Assembly: GCF_022343555.1 (NCBI RefSeq)
Contig: NZ_JAKQZH010000003.1
Span: 186,001-250,000 of the forward strand
Source: Marinobacter sp. C7
GTDB taxonomy: Bacteria > Pseudomonadota > Gammaproteobacteria > Pseudomonadales > Oleiphilaceae
Length of the DNA: 64,000 nt
Direction of reading: 5' to 3'
Shown here piece by piece: positions 1 through 8,600 of this stretch. The position numbers and the translations under genes are program-made. Below the pieces are notes generated by a model that saw nothing but the letters and a program-made list of their open reading frames with translations, was not told where the DNA came from and did not search any database. Each line of letters opens with the position of its first letter. Positions within the stretch are counted from its first letter, which is position 1.

Positions 1-50
1 TGCCGCCCGGCGGCGGCGGTGGTGGAATGCCCCCGTTTGGCCGTATGTAA
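1..50 (+). CDS. ffh: C-terminal tail of a CDS, probably Ffh (SRP protein)
   Basis: Only the last 15 codons are in the window (frame from base 3, stop TAA 48-50). They encode a Pro/Gly-rich, Met-containing tail ending PPFGRM. Ffh proteins end in a flexible Gly/Met/Pro-rich tail after the M domain, and ffh stands directly upstream of rpsP-rimM-trmD-rplS in many gammaproteobacteria. The name rests on this context and the composition of the tail; too little sequence is visible to prove it. Confidence 0.5.
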   Translation, partial: PPGGGGGGMPPFGRM

Positions 51-63
51 AAAGCCTTATGCC

Positions 64-110
64 GAAAACGGGGAAACAGCAGGTTTCCCTGTTTTCTTTG
101 GCGCTTTTTT
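64..110 (+). terminator. Rho-independent terminator after the ffh-like gene
   Basis: The arms around GAAAAC-GGGGAAAC and GGTTTCCC-TGTTTTC (64-96) pair around a short AGCA loop and are followed within about 8 bases by a six-T run (105-110). It separates the upstream gene from the ribosomal operon. A weak -10-like TAGAAT at 115-120 lies just beyond it and could start rpsP transcription. Confidence 0.7.
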
Positions 111-213
111 AGCATAGAATAGCGCCCCTTTCGAGTATGGGTCTTCGCGTCAGCCGCCTTCGGCAGGCGTGAATCGTACAAAGTTCGTACAACAGAACAG
201 GATATTGGTCGAA

Positions 214-453
214 ATGGTAACAATCCGTTTGGCTCGTGGCGGCTCCAAGAAGCGCCCGTTCTACCATCTGACAGTCACTGACAGCCGCAACGCCCGCGAC
301 GGCCGTTTCATCGAGCGTGTCGGTTTCTTCAATCCGGTCGCCCGTGGTCAGGAAGAGCGTCTGCGTGTGGACCGTGATCGCGTAAACTTCTGGCTGGAAA
401 AAGGTGCTCAGACCTCCGAGCGCGTTGCCCAGCTGCTGAAGGGCGCAGAGTAA
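214..453 (+). CDS. rpsP: 30S ribosomal protein S16
   Basis: Small-subunit ribosomal protein S16, needed for 30S assembly. The 79-residue product begins [17 protein letters not shown], the invariant S16 opening, and carries the [12 protein letters not shown] block typical of the family (E. coli S16 is 82 aa). An in-frame ATG at 169 would add 15 residues that do not resemble S16, so the ATG at 214 was chosen. It is the first gene of rpsP-rimM-trmD-rplS, 26 bases before rimM, and is probably transcribed from the leader after the upstream terminator. Confidence 0.97.
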   Translation: MVTIRLARGGSKKRPFYHLTVTDSRNARDGRFIERVGFFNPVARGQEERLRVDRDRVNFWLEKGAQTSERVAQLLKGAE

Positions 454-479
454 TAACGCTTTAACCCGGGGTTTCAGGC

Positions 480-1007
480 ATGACGCAGACTTCGCAGGAA
501 ACTGTGATCGGCCGCATTACCTCGGTGTTCGGGGTCAAGGGATGGCTCAAGGTCTATTCCTACACTGACCCCAGGGAAGGAATTCTTGATTACCGGGACT
601 GGACGCTGGTCCTGAATGGTAAGAGGATTCCGGCCAGGCTTGAGGAGGGTCGCCGCCAGGGGCAGGGGATCGTCGTCAGGCTGAAGGGTATTGATGACCG
701 TGAAGTCGCTCGTACCTACAGTGGTGCGGAAGTTGTAGTTTCTACAGCAGAGCTGCCTGAGCTGCCCAGTGGAGAGTACTACTGGTATCAGCTGGAAGGT
801 CTGGAGGTTTTCACGGTTGAGGGGATGAACCTGGGAAAGGTCCATCACCTTCTGGAAACAGGGTCCAACGATGTTCTCGTGGTGCGTGCCACCCGGGACT
901 CGGCAGACCAGCGCGAGCGGCTGATTCCCTACCTGCCGGATCAGGTCGTCCGGGAGGTGGATCTGGCTGGCAACCGCCTGGTTGTTGACTGGGATCCGGA
1001 GTTCTGA
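480..1007 (+). CDS. rimM: Ribosome maturation factor RimM
   Basis: RimM binds S19 and helps mature the 3' (head) domain of 16S rRNA in the 30S subunit. The 175-residue protein shows the N-terminal RimM domain (VIGRITSVFGVKGWLKV near residues 8-24) and the C-terminal PRC-barrel with the YYWYQLEGLEV motif near residue 100, followed by LIPYLPDQVV and the closing DWDPEF. Length matches the family (E. coli 182 aa). It lies between rpsP and trmD in the standard operon and ends 3 bases before the trmD start, so translational coupling is likely. Confidence 0.97.
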   Translation: MTQTSQETVIGRITSVFGVKGWLKVYSYTDPREGILDYRDWTLVLNGKRIPARLEEGRRQGQGIVVRLKGIDDREVARTYSGAEVVVSTAELPELPSGEYYWYQLEGLEVFTVEGMNLGKVHHLLETGSNDVLVVRATRDSADQRERLIPYLPDQVVREVDLAGNRLVVDWDPEF

Positions 1008-1010
1008 CGG

Positions 1011-1757
1011 GTGTGGATTGGCGCAGTCAGTCTGTTCCCGGAAATGTTTCGTGCGGTTACGGATTACGGGATAACCGGAAGGGCGGTTCGGGAAGGTTTG
1101 CTGACCTTCGAGAGCTGGAATCCCCGGGAGTTTACCCATGACCGTCATCGCACGGTAGACGACCGGCCATACGGTGGCGGTCCCGGGATGCTGATGAAAA
1201 TGCAGCCTTTGCGGGATGCTATCCATGCGGCTCGGGAGGCGGCGCCCGGTAAAGCTTGTGTGGTTTACCTGTCGCCCCAGGGAGAAACCCTGACACAGTC
1301 TGTTGTTGAATCCCTTGCGGAGGAGCGGCAGCTGATCCTGGTTTCGGGGCGATACGAGGGTGTTGATGAGCGCCTGATCTCGACAGAAGTCGATCGGGAG
1401 GTGTCACTGGGTGATTTTGTTCTTTCCGGTGGCGAGTTGGCGGCCATGGTCGTCGTTGATGCGGTGACACGCCTCATCCCCGGAGCGCTGGGTCATGCGC
1501 AGTCAGCAGAGCAGGATTCCTTTGCTGATGGATTGCTGGATTGTCCGCACTACACCCGGCCCGAAGTTTACGAAGGTCAGGCGGTGCCGGAAGTTCTTTT
1601 GGGCGGTCACCACGAGCAGATCCGGCGTTGGCGGCTCAAAGAGTCGTTAAGGCGAACCCGGCAGCGACGCCCCGACCTGCTGGAGAAGCGGGCGCTTACG
1701 GACGAAGAGCGTGAGCTGCTGGAAGAAATTTTGAATGAACCGGGTGTCTCTGAGTGA
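1011..1757 (+). CDS. trmD: tRNA (guanine-N1)-methyltransferase TrmD
   Basis: TrmD methylates G37 at N1, 3' of the anticodon, in tRNAs reading CNN codons and so prevents +1 frameshifting. The 248-residue protein starts on GTG with [13 protein letters not shown], the usual TrmD opening. The SPOUT trefoil-knot SAM site is visible as [13 protein letters not shown] (about residues 110-122) and [14 protein letters not shown], and the [10 protein letters not shown] loop near residue 50 is intact. It is third in rpsP-rimM-trmD-rplS and precedes rplS by 37 bases. Confidence 0.97.
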   Translation: MWIGAVSLFPEMFRAVTDYGITGRAVREGLLTFESWNPREFTHDRHRTVDDRPYGGGPGMLMKMQPLRDAIHAAREAAPGKACVVYLSPQGETLTQSVVESLAEERQLILVSGRYEGVDERLISTEVDREVSLGDFVLSGGELAAMVVVDAVTRLIPGALGHAQSAEQDSFADGLLDCPHYTRPEVYEGQAVPEVLLGGHHEQIRRWRLKESLRRTRQRRPDLLEKRALTDEERELLEEILNEPGVSE

Positions 1758-1794
1758 TCAGGGCATTGAGAGATTGGGTATCAGGAGCATTACG

Positions 1795-2151
1795 ATGAGC
1801 GGCAAGAACAACATCATCAGTCAAATTGAAGCAGAACAGATGACCAAGGAAATCCCTGCGTTTGCGCCGGGTGACACCGTGGTCGTTCAGGTTCGCGTAA
1901 CCGAGGGTAACCGTGAGCGTCTGCAGGCGTTCGAAGGCGTGGTTATCGGCAAGCGCAACCGTGGCATGAACTCTTCCTTCACTGTTCGTAAGATCTCTTA
2001 CGGCGTGGGTGTTGAGCGTACCTTCCAGACCTACTCCAAGCTGATCGACAGCATCAGCGTGAAGCGTCGTGGTGACGTACGTCAGGCCAAGCTGTACTAC
2101 CTGCGTGACCTGTCTGGTAAGGCAGCTCGCATCAAGGAAAAACTGGGCTGA
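1795..2151 (+). CDS. rplS: 50S ribosomal protein L19
   Basis: Large-subunit protein L19 at the 30S-50S interface. The 118-residue product contains [22 protein letters not shown] and [19 protein letters not shown] in pieces typical of L19, and the late [19 protein letters not shown] block. An in-frame ATG at 1735 inside trmD would add 20 unrelated residues; the ATG at 1795 has AGGAG at 1782-1786 upstream and fits the family start. It is the last gene of the operon and is followed by a strong terminator. Confidence 0.97.
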   Translation: MSGKNNIISQIEAEQMTKEIPAFAPGDTVVVQVRVTEGNRERLQAFEGVVIGKRNRGMNSSFTVRKISYGVGVERTFQTYSKLIDSISVKRRGDVRQAKLYYLRDLSGKAARIKEKLG

Positions 2152-2176
2152 TTGACGAATTGTCAAAAGGCCGGTT

Positions 2177-2209
2177 AAAAAAGGCAGCCTCAAGAGGCTG
2201 CCTTTTTTT
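2177..2209 (+). terminator. Rho-independent terminator of the rpsP operon
   Basis: The hairpin AGGCAGCCTC-aag-GAGGCTGCCT at about 2182-2203 is framed by an A-run on the left and a seven-T run on the right. The A/T symmetry means it could also act on the opposite strand, but no convergent gene exists here. It lies 25 bases after rplS and 18 bases before xerD. Confidence 0.9.
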
Positions 2210-2226
2210 GTCCGGGAGCCGGTATC

Positions 2227-3129
2227 GTGAGACCTGAAGACGACGCCATCATCGTTCGTTTTACCGACGCACTCTGGCTTGAGGACGGCCTGGGTGAGAA
2301 AACCCGGGAAGCCTACCGGGGAGATCTTGCCCGGCTGGCGGAATGGCTGGAGCATCAGCCGGGTGCGCCGTTGCTCACCGATGCCAGGCGCACCGACTTG
2401 CTGGCATGGATGGCCCGGGGTCTGGCGGAGGGGGTCAAGACGTCTACGGCCGCACGGCGCTTGTCGGGAATCAGGCGGTTTTACCGTTTCCTGATGCGGG
2501 AGGGGGTGGTTGCCGAGGATCCGACACTGCGGATCGACAGCCCGAGGCTTCCGCGTCGGCTGCCGGATTCGCTGACCGAGGAAGAAGTCGAGTCCCTGCT
2601 TGATGCGCCGGATGTTTCCGTTCCGCTGGAGTTGCGTGACAAGGCGATGCTCGAGATCCTCTATGGTTGCGGTTTGCGGGTGTCCGAGCTGACCGGGTTG
2701 CGCGTGGATCAGGTTAACGTCCGTCAGGGGGTGATCCGGATTACCGGTAAGGGTGACAAGGAGCGCCTGGTCCCGCTGGGTGAGGAGGCCGTGGACTGGT
2801 TACTTCGTTACATGAGGGACGGGCGGGCAGAGCTGCTCAAAGGGCGGCCCTGTGATGCCCTGTTTCCGGGGAACCGGGCCGCGGCCATGACCCGGCAGAC
2901 ATTCTGGCACCGGATCCGCCATTATGCGGTGCGGGCCGGTATCAGCAAGCACCTCTCGCCCCACACCCTTCGTCATGCCTTCGCAACACACCTGCTGAAC
3001 CATGGTGCGGATCTCCGGGTAGTGCAGATGTTGCTGGGGCACTCGGACCTTTCCACAACCCAGATCTACACCCATGTGGCGCGCCAGCGTCTCCAGGCCA
3101 TGCACCGGGAGCATCATCCCCGGGGATGA
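2227..3129 (+). CDS. xerD: Site-specific tyrosine recombinase XerD
   Basis: XerD acts with XerC at the chromosomal dif site, under FtsK control, to resolve chromosome dimers. The 300-residue protein has the N-terminal SAM-like core-binding domain (about residues 5-90) and the C-terminal catalytic domain. The catalytic set is visible: Arg in GCGLRVSEL (about 151), Lys in GKGDKER, HTLRHAFATHL, LLGHSDLSTTQIYTHV with the nucleophilic Tyr. It starts on GTG. XerD rather than XerC is chosen because the next gene is dsbC, the classical xerD-dsbC-recJ neighbourhood. Confidence 0.93.
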   Translation: MRPEDDAIIVRFTDALWLEDGLGEKTREAYRGDLARLAEWLEHQPGAPLLTDARRTDLLAWMARGLAEGVKTSTAARRLSGIRRFYRFLMREGVVAEDPTLRIDSPRLPRRLPDSLTEEEVESLLDAPDVSVPLELRDKAMLEILYGCGLRVSELTGLRVDQVNVRQGVIRITGKGDKERLVPLGEEAVDWLLRYMRDGRAELLKGRPCDALFPGNRAAAMTRQTFWHRIRHYAVRAGISKHLSPHTLRHAFATHLLNHGADLRVVQMLLGHSDLSTTQIYTHVARQRLQAMHREHHPRG

Positions 3130-3132
3130 GCC

Positions 3133-3160
3133 TTGGCGGGCAGGCGGTATGTGTTATCCT
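3133..3160 (+). promoter_or_regulatory. Candidate sigma-70 promoter for dsbC
   Basis: TTGGCG (3133-3138) and TATCCT (3155-3160) are 16 bases apart, just after the xerD stop. The match is moderate. A perfect hairpin lies about 18 bases beyond the -10 and would fall within the first part of the transcript. Confidence 0.35.
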
Positions 3161-3177
3161 CGCTGAACTTTTGCGCT

Positions 3178-3200
3178 GACCCTCTGTCGCACAGAGGGTC
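3178..3200. repeat. Perfect inverted repeat in the dsbC leader
   Basis: GACCCTCTGT and ACAGAGGGTC form a perfect 10-bp stem with a three-base CGC loop. No T-run follows, so it does not look like a simple intrinsic terminator. It lies 54 bases before the dsbC ATG and could be an operator or a leader RNA hairpin. Confidence 0.7.
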
Positions 3201-3253
3201 GTCCCGGCCTGCTAACGCCATGCGGGCCAAACGCTATCAGACTGGAATCATTT

Positions 3254-3997
3254 ATGTTCACCACCAAGAGTTTGAAGTCATTGGGAGCCGCGGCCGGGCT
3301 GGTCGCGAGTCTGTTCGCTGCAACCGCCGCAGCGGGTGAGGTCGAGGACCGTATTGCCGAGCGCCTCACCGAAGCGGTACCGGGGCTCACGGTATCTTCC
3401 GTTCGCGAGTCCGAAGCCAAAGGTCTGTATGAAGTCCAGAGTAACAATGGCGAGACCATTTACACCACCGAGGATGGCCAGTACCTGTTGACCGGGGATC
3501 TGCTGAAAATTACCGACACCGGTATCGCGAATGTGACGGAGCAGGCCAGAGCCGGGCAGCGGCTGGCGGCGATGGAGGACTACGGTTCGGAGGGGCTGAT
3601 CACTTATCCTGCCAGCGGTGAGGAAAAGGCGGTCATCAATGTGTTTACCGACATTGATTGTCCATACTGCCGCAAGCTGCACAACGAGATGCCTCAGCTT
3701 AACGACTATGGCATCACCGTCAATTACTACGCTTTCCCTCGGTCAGGCCCGGGAACGCCCTCCTTCAAGAAGTATATTTCGGTGTGGTGCGCCGATGACC
3801 AGCAGGCTGCCATGGATGCCGCCAAGTCCGGCAAGACGGTTGAATCGGCCTCTTGCGAAAATCCGGTGCTGGAGCAGTACCGCCTCGGTGGTCGTGTCGG
3901 GGTGACCGGTACGCCGGCCATTGTGCTGGAGGACGGTAACATGGTGCGCGGTTATGTGCCGGCGGAAAACCTGGCCAAGGGCCTCGGCCTGCTCTGA
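3254..3997 (+). CDS. dsbC: Periplasmic thiol:disulfide isomerase DsbC
   Basis: DsbC reshuffles wrong disulfides in secreted proteins and is kept reduced by DsbD. The 247-residue precursor has a signal peptide (residues 1 to about 27, ending ATAAAGE), an N-terminal dimerisation domain, and a thioredoxin-fold domain with the active site FTDIDCPYCRKLH near residue 138. The cis-proline loop GVTGTPAIVL is present. A second Cys pair (WCADD and SCENP) matches the structural disulfide of the family. It lies between xerD and hom. Confidence 0.93.
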   Translation: MFTTKSLKSLGAAAGLVASLFAATAAAGEVEDRIAERLTEAVPGLTVSSVRESEAKGLYEVQSNNGETIYTTEDGQYLLTGDLLKITDTGIANVTEQARAGQRLAAMEDYGSEGLITYPASGEEKAVINVFTDIDCPYCRKLHNEMPQLNDYGITVNYYAFPRSGPGTPSFKKYISVWCADDQQAAMDAAKSGKTVESASCENPVLEQYRLGGRVGVTGTPAIVLEDGNMVRGYVPAENLAKGLGLL

Positions 3998-4002
3998 TTT
4001 CC

Positions 4003-4034
4003 CGGGCCGGGCAGCAGCTCCGGCCCCGTATTTT
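4003..4034 (+). terminator. Probable terminator after dsbC
   Basis: GGGCCGG (4004-4010) and CCGGCCC (4020-4026) pair around a nine-base loop, followed by CGTATTTT. The stem is short but GC-rich, and the T-tract is interrupted, so the terminator may be modest in strength. Confidence 0.5.
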
Positions 4035-4047
4035 GCATGAAACCTGA

Positions 4048-4082
4048 CCGATTCGGGGCTTATTCAGCCGCCCCTGAATCGG
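4048..4082. repeat. Long hairpin in front of hom
   Basis: CCGATTCGGGGC (4048-4059) and GCCCCTGAATCGG (4070-4082) pair over 12 bp with one bulged T and a 10-base loop. It abuts the -10-like TATACT at 4083-4088 and thus covers the expected -35 region. It could be an operator or a second terminator stem; there is no clear T-run after it. Confidence 0.55.
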
Positions 4083-4088
4083 TATACT
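4083..4088 (+). promoter_or_regulatory. Candidate -10 element for hom-thrC
   Basis: TATACT matches the sigma-70 -10 consensus at five of six positions and lies 54 bases before the hom start codon. The -35 position (about 4060-4065, TTATTC) is poor, so activation or overlap with the adjacent hairpin may matter. Confidence 0.4.
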
Positions 4089-4141
4089 ATGCCCCTTCTA
4101 TTGCAATCCATCAGCACCCCTTCGGGATCAGAGGTGAGAGT

Positions 4142-5443
4142 TTGAAAGACGTCAGTGTCGGAATCTGCGGACTGGGAACCGTTGGCGGCGGTACATTCAA
4201 TGTTTTGACCCGTAACGCCGCGCTAATTGCGGGTCGTGCCGGTTGCAACATCCGAATTACCCGGGTGGCCAGCCGTCGCAGCCGCGACGACCTGGATCTG
4301 GGCAATGTTCCTTTCACCACCGACATTTTCGACGTCGTCAATGACCCGGCGGTTGATGTTGTGGTCGAACTGATCGGTGGCTACGACACCGCCAAGGAGC
4401 TGGTGCTCGCCGCCATCCGCAACGGCAAGCATGTGGTGACGGCCAACAAGGCGCTGATCGCCGTGCACGGTAACGAAATCTTTGAAGCCGCCGAAAAGGC
4501 GGGCGTCGTGGTTGCCTACGAGGCCGGAGTGGCCGGCGGCATTCCCGTTATCAAAGCGATTCGGGAGGGCCTGGCTGCCAACCGTATCGACTGGATCGCC
4601 GGCATCATCAATGGCACCGGTAACTACATTCTGACCGAGATGCGCGCGGGCCGTGAGTTCGGGGAAGTGCTCAAGGAAGCCCAGGAACTGGGGTACGCCG
4701 AGGCGGACCCGACATTTGATGTGGAAGGTATCGATGCCGCCCACAAGCTGACCATTCTGGCCTCCTCCGGTTTCGGCGTTCCCCTGCAGTTCGAAAAGGG
4801 CTTCACCGAGGGGATCTCGGCGATCACGCCCTACGACATTGCCCACGCCGAGCTGTTGGGCTACCGGGTCAAGCACCTGGGCATTGCCCGTCGGCGTGAC
4901 GACGGCATCGAGCTGCGGGTCCACCCCACACTGGTTCCGAAGAGCCATCTGATTGCCCAGGTGGACGGCGTACTCAATGCGGTTCTGGTGGACGGCGATG
5001 CGGTTGGCCAGACCATGTACTACGGTCCGGGTGCCGGTGATGAGGCGACCGCGTCCGCGGTGATTGCGGATATTGTTGATGTGGCGCGTGCCGTGTCGAC
5101 CGAGAGCACCCTGCGGGTGCCTTACCTCGGCTTCCAGCCGGATGCGATGGAGGACCTCGATGTCCTGCCGATGGAGGATATCCAGTCGGCCTATTACCTG
5201 CGCATCCAGGCGTTTGACCATCCGGGCGTGCTGGCCAAGATTGCCTCGATCCTCAGCGAACACGGCATCAACATCGAGTCCATCATGCAGAAGGAGTCGG
5301 AGTTCAAGGATGGCCGGATTCCGGTGATTATCCTGACCCACACCGTTCAGGAGCGCCAGATGAACCTGGCAATCGAGGAAATGGAAGCGCTGTCGGATAT
5401 CGATGGCAAAGTCGTCCGCATCCGCGCCGAAAACTTTAACTGA
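4142..5443 (+). CDS. hom: Homoserine dehydrogenase
   Basis: Monofunctional homoserine dehydrogenase reduces aspartate semialdehyde to homoserine with NAD(P)H, the branch toward Thr and Met. The 433-residue protein has an N-terminal Rossmann site (GICGLGTVGGGTF, about residues 6-18), the catalytic-domain signature TANKALIAVHG near 102, and a C-terminal ACT domain from about residue 352 (YYLRIQAFDHPGVLAKI) for threonine feedback. The start is taken as TTG at 4142 because GAGGTGAGAG (4131-4140) precedes it and the Rossmann strand begins at once; an upstream in-frame ATG at 4037 lies before the likely promoter. thrC follows 11 bases later. Confidence 0.93.
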   Translation: MKDVSVGICGLGTVGGGTFNVLTRNAALIAGRAGCNIRITRVASRRSRDDLDLGNVPFTTDIFDVVNDPAVDVVVELIGGYDTAKELVLAAIRNGKHVVTANKALIAVHGNEIFEAAEKAGVVVAYEAGVAGGIPVIKAIREGLAANRIDWIAGIINGTGNYILTEMRAGREFGEVLKEAQELGYAEADPTFDVEGIDAAHKLTILASSGFGVPLQFEKGFTEGISAITPYDIAHAELLGYRVKHLGIARRRDDGIELRVHPTLVPKSHLIAQVDGVLNAVLVDGDAVGQTMYYGPGAGDEATASAVIADIVDVARAVSTESTLRVPYLGFQPDAMEDLDVLPMEDIQSAYYLRIQAFDHPGVLAKIASILSEHGINIESIMQKESEFKDGRIPVIILTHTVQERQMNLAIEEMEALSDIDGKVVRIRAENFN

Positions 5444-5454
5444 CAGGTACCAAA

Positions 5455-6855
5455 GTGAGATACATCAGTACACGGGGTGAAGCACCCGCCCTGGGCTTTG
5501 AAGACGTCCTTCTGACCGGTCTGGCCAGCGATGGCGGCCTGTATGTTCCCGAATCCCTTCCGCATTTCAGTCTGGAAGAGATCCGCAGCTGGCGCGGCCT
5601 GTCCTACAGCGAGTTGGCGTTCAACGTGATGTACCCGTTCGTGGACGATGCCATCCCGGCGGAAGACTTCCGCACAATGCTGGATGAGACCTATGGCGTT
5701 TTCGCCCATCAGGCCGTGGCGCCGCTGGTCCAGCTGGACACCAACGAGTGGGTTCTTGAGCTGTTCCATGGCCCGACCCTGGCTTTCAAGGATTTCGCCC
5801 TGCAGCTACTGGGTCGCCTGCTGGACTACGTGCTCGAAAAGCGCAAGCAGCATGTGGTGATCATGGGCGCCACGTCCGGCGATACCGGCTCGGCCGCCAT
5901 CGAGGGCTGCCGTCGTTGCGAGCACGTGGATATCTTCATCCTGCATCCGCATCAGCGGGTATCCGAGGTGCAGCGCCGGCAGATGACCACGGTGCAGGGT
6001 GACAACATTCACAACATCGCGGTGAAGGGCAATTTCGACGATTGCCAGCGCATGGTGAAGGAGAGCTTCGGGGATCAGTCCTTCCTGGGGGGCAAGACCC
6101 AGCTGGCGGCGGTGAACTCCATCAACTGGGCCCGGATCATGGCCCAGATCGTCTACTACTTCCAGGCGTCCCTGGCCCTCGGGGGACCGGATCGCAGCAT
6201 GGCGTTCTCGGTCCCGACCGGTAACTTCGGCGACATTTTCGCCGGTTACCTGGCCAAGAAGATGGGGCTGCCCATCTCCCAGTTGGTCATTGCCACCAAC
6301 CGCAACGACATCCTGCATCGCTTCATGAGCGGCAACAAGTACGAGCAGCACCAGCTGGAACATACCCTGTCGCCGAGCATGGACATCATGGTGTCCAGCA
6401 ATTTCGAGAGGTTGCTGTTCGACCTGCATGGTCGCGATGGCGCGGCGGTGAAGAAATTGCTGGAGAATGCGGCCAAGGGTCCGGTCAGCATTGAAGATTA
6501 CCGCTGGCGTCATGCCCGCAAGCTGTTCGACAGCGATGCAGTGGATGACAAGACCACCTGCGACACCATCCGCGAGATCTATGAGCGAAACGAGTACCTG
6601 CTGGATCCGCACACCGCCATCGGTGTCCGGGCCGCCCGTACATGTCGCCGCGATCCGGCGGTGCCGATGATCACCCTCGGGACGGCGCACCCGGCCAAGT
6701 TCCCGGATGCGATTGCCGAATCGGGCCTCAGTGTGAAGCCGCAGCTGCCAGCCCATATGGCCGACCTGTTCGAGCGCGAAGAGCGCTATACCGTGTTGGA
6801 CAACGACGTGGCCGGGGTTCAGGCGTTTATTGCCAAACACTGGAAAAATGCCTGA
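5455..6855 (+). CDS. thrC: Threonine synthase
   Basis: PLP enzyme converting O-phosphohomoserine to threonine. The 466-residue protein starts on GTG as MRYISTRG, typical of the short ThrC class. The PLP lysine lies in HGPTLAFKDFALQ near residue 112, and the phosphate/PLP-binding SVPTGNFGDIFAGY lies near residue 250. It forms an operon with hom; homoserine kinase (thrB) is not between them, as in Pseudomonas, where it maps elsewhere. recJ begins only 6 bases after the stop. Confidence 0.95.
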   Translation: MRYISTRGEAPALGFEDVLLTGLASDGGLYVPESLPHFSLEEIRSWRGLSYSELAFNVMYPFVDDAIPAEDFRTMLDETYGVFAHQAVAPLVQLDTNEWVLELFHGPTLAFKDFALQLLGRLLDYVLEKRKQHVVIMGATSGDTGSAAIEGCRRCEHVDIFILHPHQRVSEVQRRQMTTVQGDNIHNIAVKGNFDDCQRMVKESFGDQSFLGGKTQLAAVNSINWARIMAQIVYYFQASLALGGPDRSMAFSVPTGNFGDIFAGYLAKKMGLPISQLVIATNRNDILHRFMSGNKYEQHQLEHTLSPSMDIMVSSNFERLLFDLHGRDGAAVKKLLENAAKGPVSIEDYRWRHARKLFDSDAVDDKTTCDTIREIYERNEYLLDPHTAIGVRAARTCRRDPAVPMITLGTAHPAKFPDAIAESGLSVKPQLPAHMADLFEREERYTVLDNDVAGVQAFIAKHWKNA

Positions 6856-6861
6856 TACGGT

Positions 6862-8592
6862 ATGACACCGAAAAAAATCCTGCGTCGCCCCCGGCCGGAC
6901 ACGGTGCCGGTTTGGGGGCAAAACCTGCCTCCCTTACTGCGCCGCCTTTACGCCGCCCGTGGTGTAACCTCGGACGAACAGCTCAGTTATACCCTGAAAC
7001 ATCTGGCGTCACCCCTTCAGCTGCGTGGCATTGACCGTGCCGTGGAGTTACTGGCCGAGGCCATCGACCGACAGCAAAAGGTGCTCGTGCTGGGGGATTT
7101 CGATGCCGATGGTGCCACCAGTACTGCGGTCGCCATGCTTGGTCTGTCCATGCTCGGACTCGGCGATATGGATTTCCGTGTACCAAGCCGGTTCGCAGAC
7201 GGGTATGGCCTGACGCCCGGTATCATTGAGCGCCTGAAAGACGAAGGTCAGTTGCCCGATCTGCTGGTCACCGTAGACAACGGTATTTCCGCAATCGAAG
7301 GTGTCAAGGCGGCCCGGGACATGGGGGTTCGGGTCCTGGTGACCGATCATCACCTGGCCGGCGAGGTGCTGCCGGATGCCGACGCCATCGTTAATCCCAA
7401 CCAGCCGGGCTGTCCCTTCCTGAGCAAGAATGCCGCCGGGGTCGGGGTGATGTTCTATGTACTCACCGCCTTGCGCAAGCACCTGCGGGACGTTGGCAGG
7501 CTGCCAAAGCCCGAGCCGAATCTGGGCTGCCTGCTGGATCTGGTTGCGCTGGGCACGGTGGCGGATGTGGTACCGCTGGATCACAACAATCGTATCTTTG
7601 TCGAGCAGGGGTTGCGCCGGATCCGGCAGGGTGAGGCAAGGCCGGGCATTTTGGCGTTGCTGGAAGTGGCCGGTCGTGACCATACCCAGATCAGCTCCAC
7701 CGATCTCGGTTTTGTGGTCGGGCCACGGCTCAATGCCGCTGGCCGCCTGGATGACATGAGCGTAGGCATTGCCTGCCTGCTTGCTGACAACCCGGACGAA
7801 GCCCGGCGTCTGGCCCGGGAACTCGATACCTTCAACCGAGAGCGCCGCACCATCGAGCGGGACATGAAAAGCCAGGCTCAGGAACTGCTGGCGTCCATGT
7901 CCCTGGACATTGAAGGTCTGCCCTGGGGGTTGGCGCTGTTCGATCCCGACTGGCACCAGGGTGTGATCGGTATTCTGGCTGCCCGTGTTCGTGAACAGAC
8001 CCATCGGCCCACCATCGCCTTTGCGCCCGACGATGATGGTCAGCACATCAAGGGGTCCGCCCGCTCCATTCCCGGTCTGCACATTCGTGATGCTCTGGCG
8101 GTGGTGGATGCCCGTCATCCGGGGCTGATGAAAAAGTATGGTGGCCACGCCATGGCTGCCGGCATGACCATCGCGAGGGAAGATCTGGATGCGTTCAGCG
8201 AGGCGTTCGACAAGGCTGTGCGCGATGCGCTTACTCCGGAGGACCTGGAGGCGGCGATCATCACCGATGGCCCGCTGGGTATCGATGAGTTGAACCTGGA
8301 CACCGCCTACCTGCTCAAGCGGGCCGGTCCCTGGGGGCAGCATTTCCCGGAACCGGTGTTTGATGGTGAGTTCCGTGTGGTGAGCCAGCGGATTGTCGGC
8401 GAAAACCATCTGAAACTGGTGCTGCAACCGGCGGATGGTGGCGGGATCATTGACGGCATTGCCTTCAATACCGGGCCGGAGGTGCCAGATTACACGCGGT
8501 CGGGAGCGCGAGTGGTTTACAAGCCGGATGCCAATACCTTTCGGGGGCGGACGAATCTGCAGTTGCTGGTCGATTACATCGAGGCTTTGTAG
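6862..8592 (+). CDS. recJ: Single-strand-specific 5'-3' exonuclease RecJ
   Basis: RecJ degrades 5'-ended ssDNA in RecFOR recombination, mismatch and base-excision repair. The 576-residue protein (E. coli 577) has the DHH-phosphoesterase motifs: LGDFDADGATST (motif I, about residue 76), VTVDNGISA, VTDHHLAG (DHH, near 160), NPNQPGC, and the DHHA1 domain with KGSARSIPG and YGGHAMAAGM near 430. It is between thrC and prfB; recJ-prfB-lysS is a conserved order. Confidence 0.96.
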   Translation: MTPKKILRRPRPDTVPVWGQNLPPLLRRLYAARGVTSDEQLSYTLKHLASPLQLRGIDRAVELLAEAIDRQQKVLVLGDFDADGATSTAVAMLGLSMLGLGDMDFRVPSRFADGYGLTPGIIERLKDEGQLPDLLVTVDNGISAIEGVKAARDMGVRVLVTDHHLAGEVLPDADAIVNPNQPGCPFLSKNAAGVGVMFYVLTALRKHLRDVGRLPKPEPNLGCLLDLVALGTVADVVPLDHNNRIFVEQGLRRIRQGEARPGILALLEVAGRDHTQISSTDLGFVVGPRLNAAGRLDDMSVGIACLLADNPDEARRLARELDTFNRERRTIERDMKSQAQELLASMSLDIEGLPWGLALFDPDWHQGVIGILAARVREQTHRPTIAFAPDDDGQHIKGSARSIPGLHIRDALAVVDARHPGLMKKYGGHAMAAGMTIAREDLDAFSEAFDKAVRDALTPEDLEAAIITDGPLGIDELNLDTAYLLKRAGPWGQHFPEPVFDGEFRVVSQRIVGENHLKLVLQPADGGGIIDGIAFNTGPEVPDYTRSGARVVYKPDANTFRGRTNLQLLVDYIEAL

Positions 8593-8600
8593 GTGAAAAT

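Noticed and set aside
3178..4082. Riboswitch in the dsbC or hom leaders
   Set aside because: Single simple hairpins only; no multi-helix riboswitch core could be recognised by eye.
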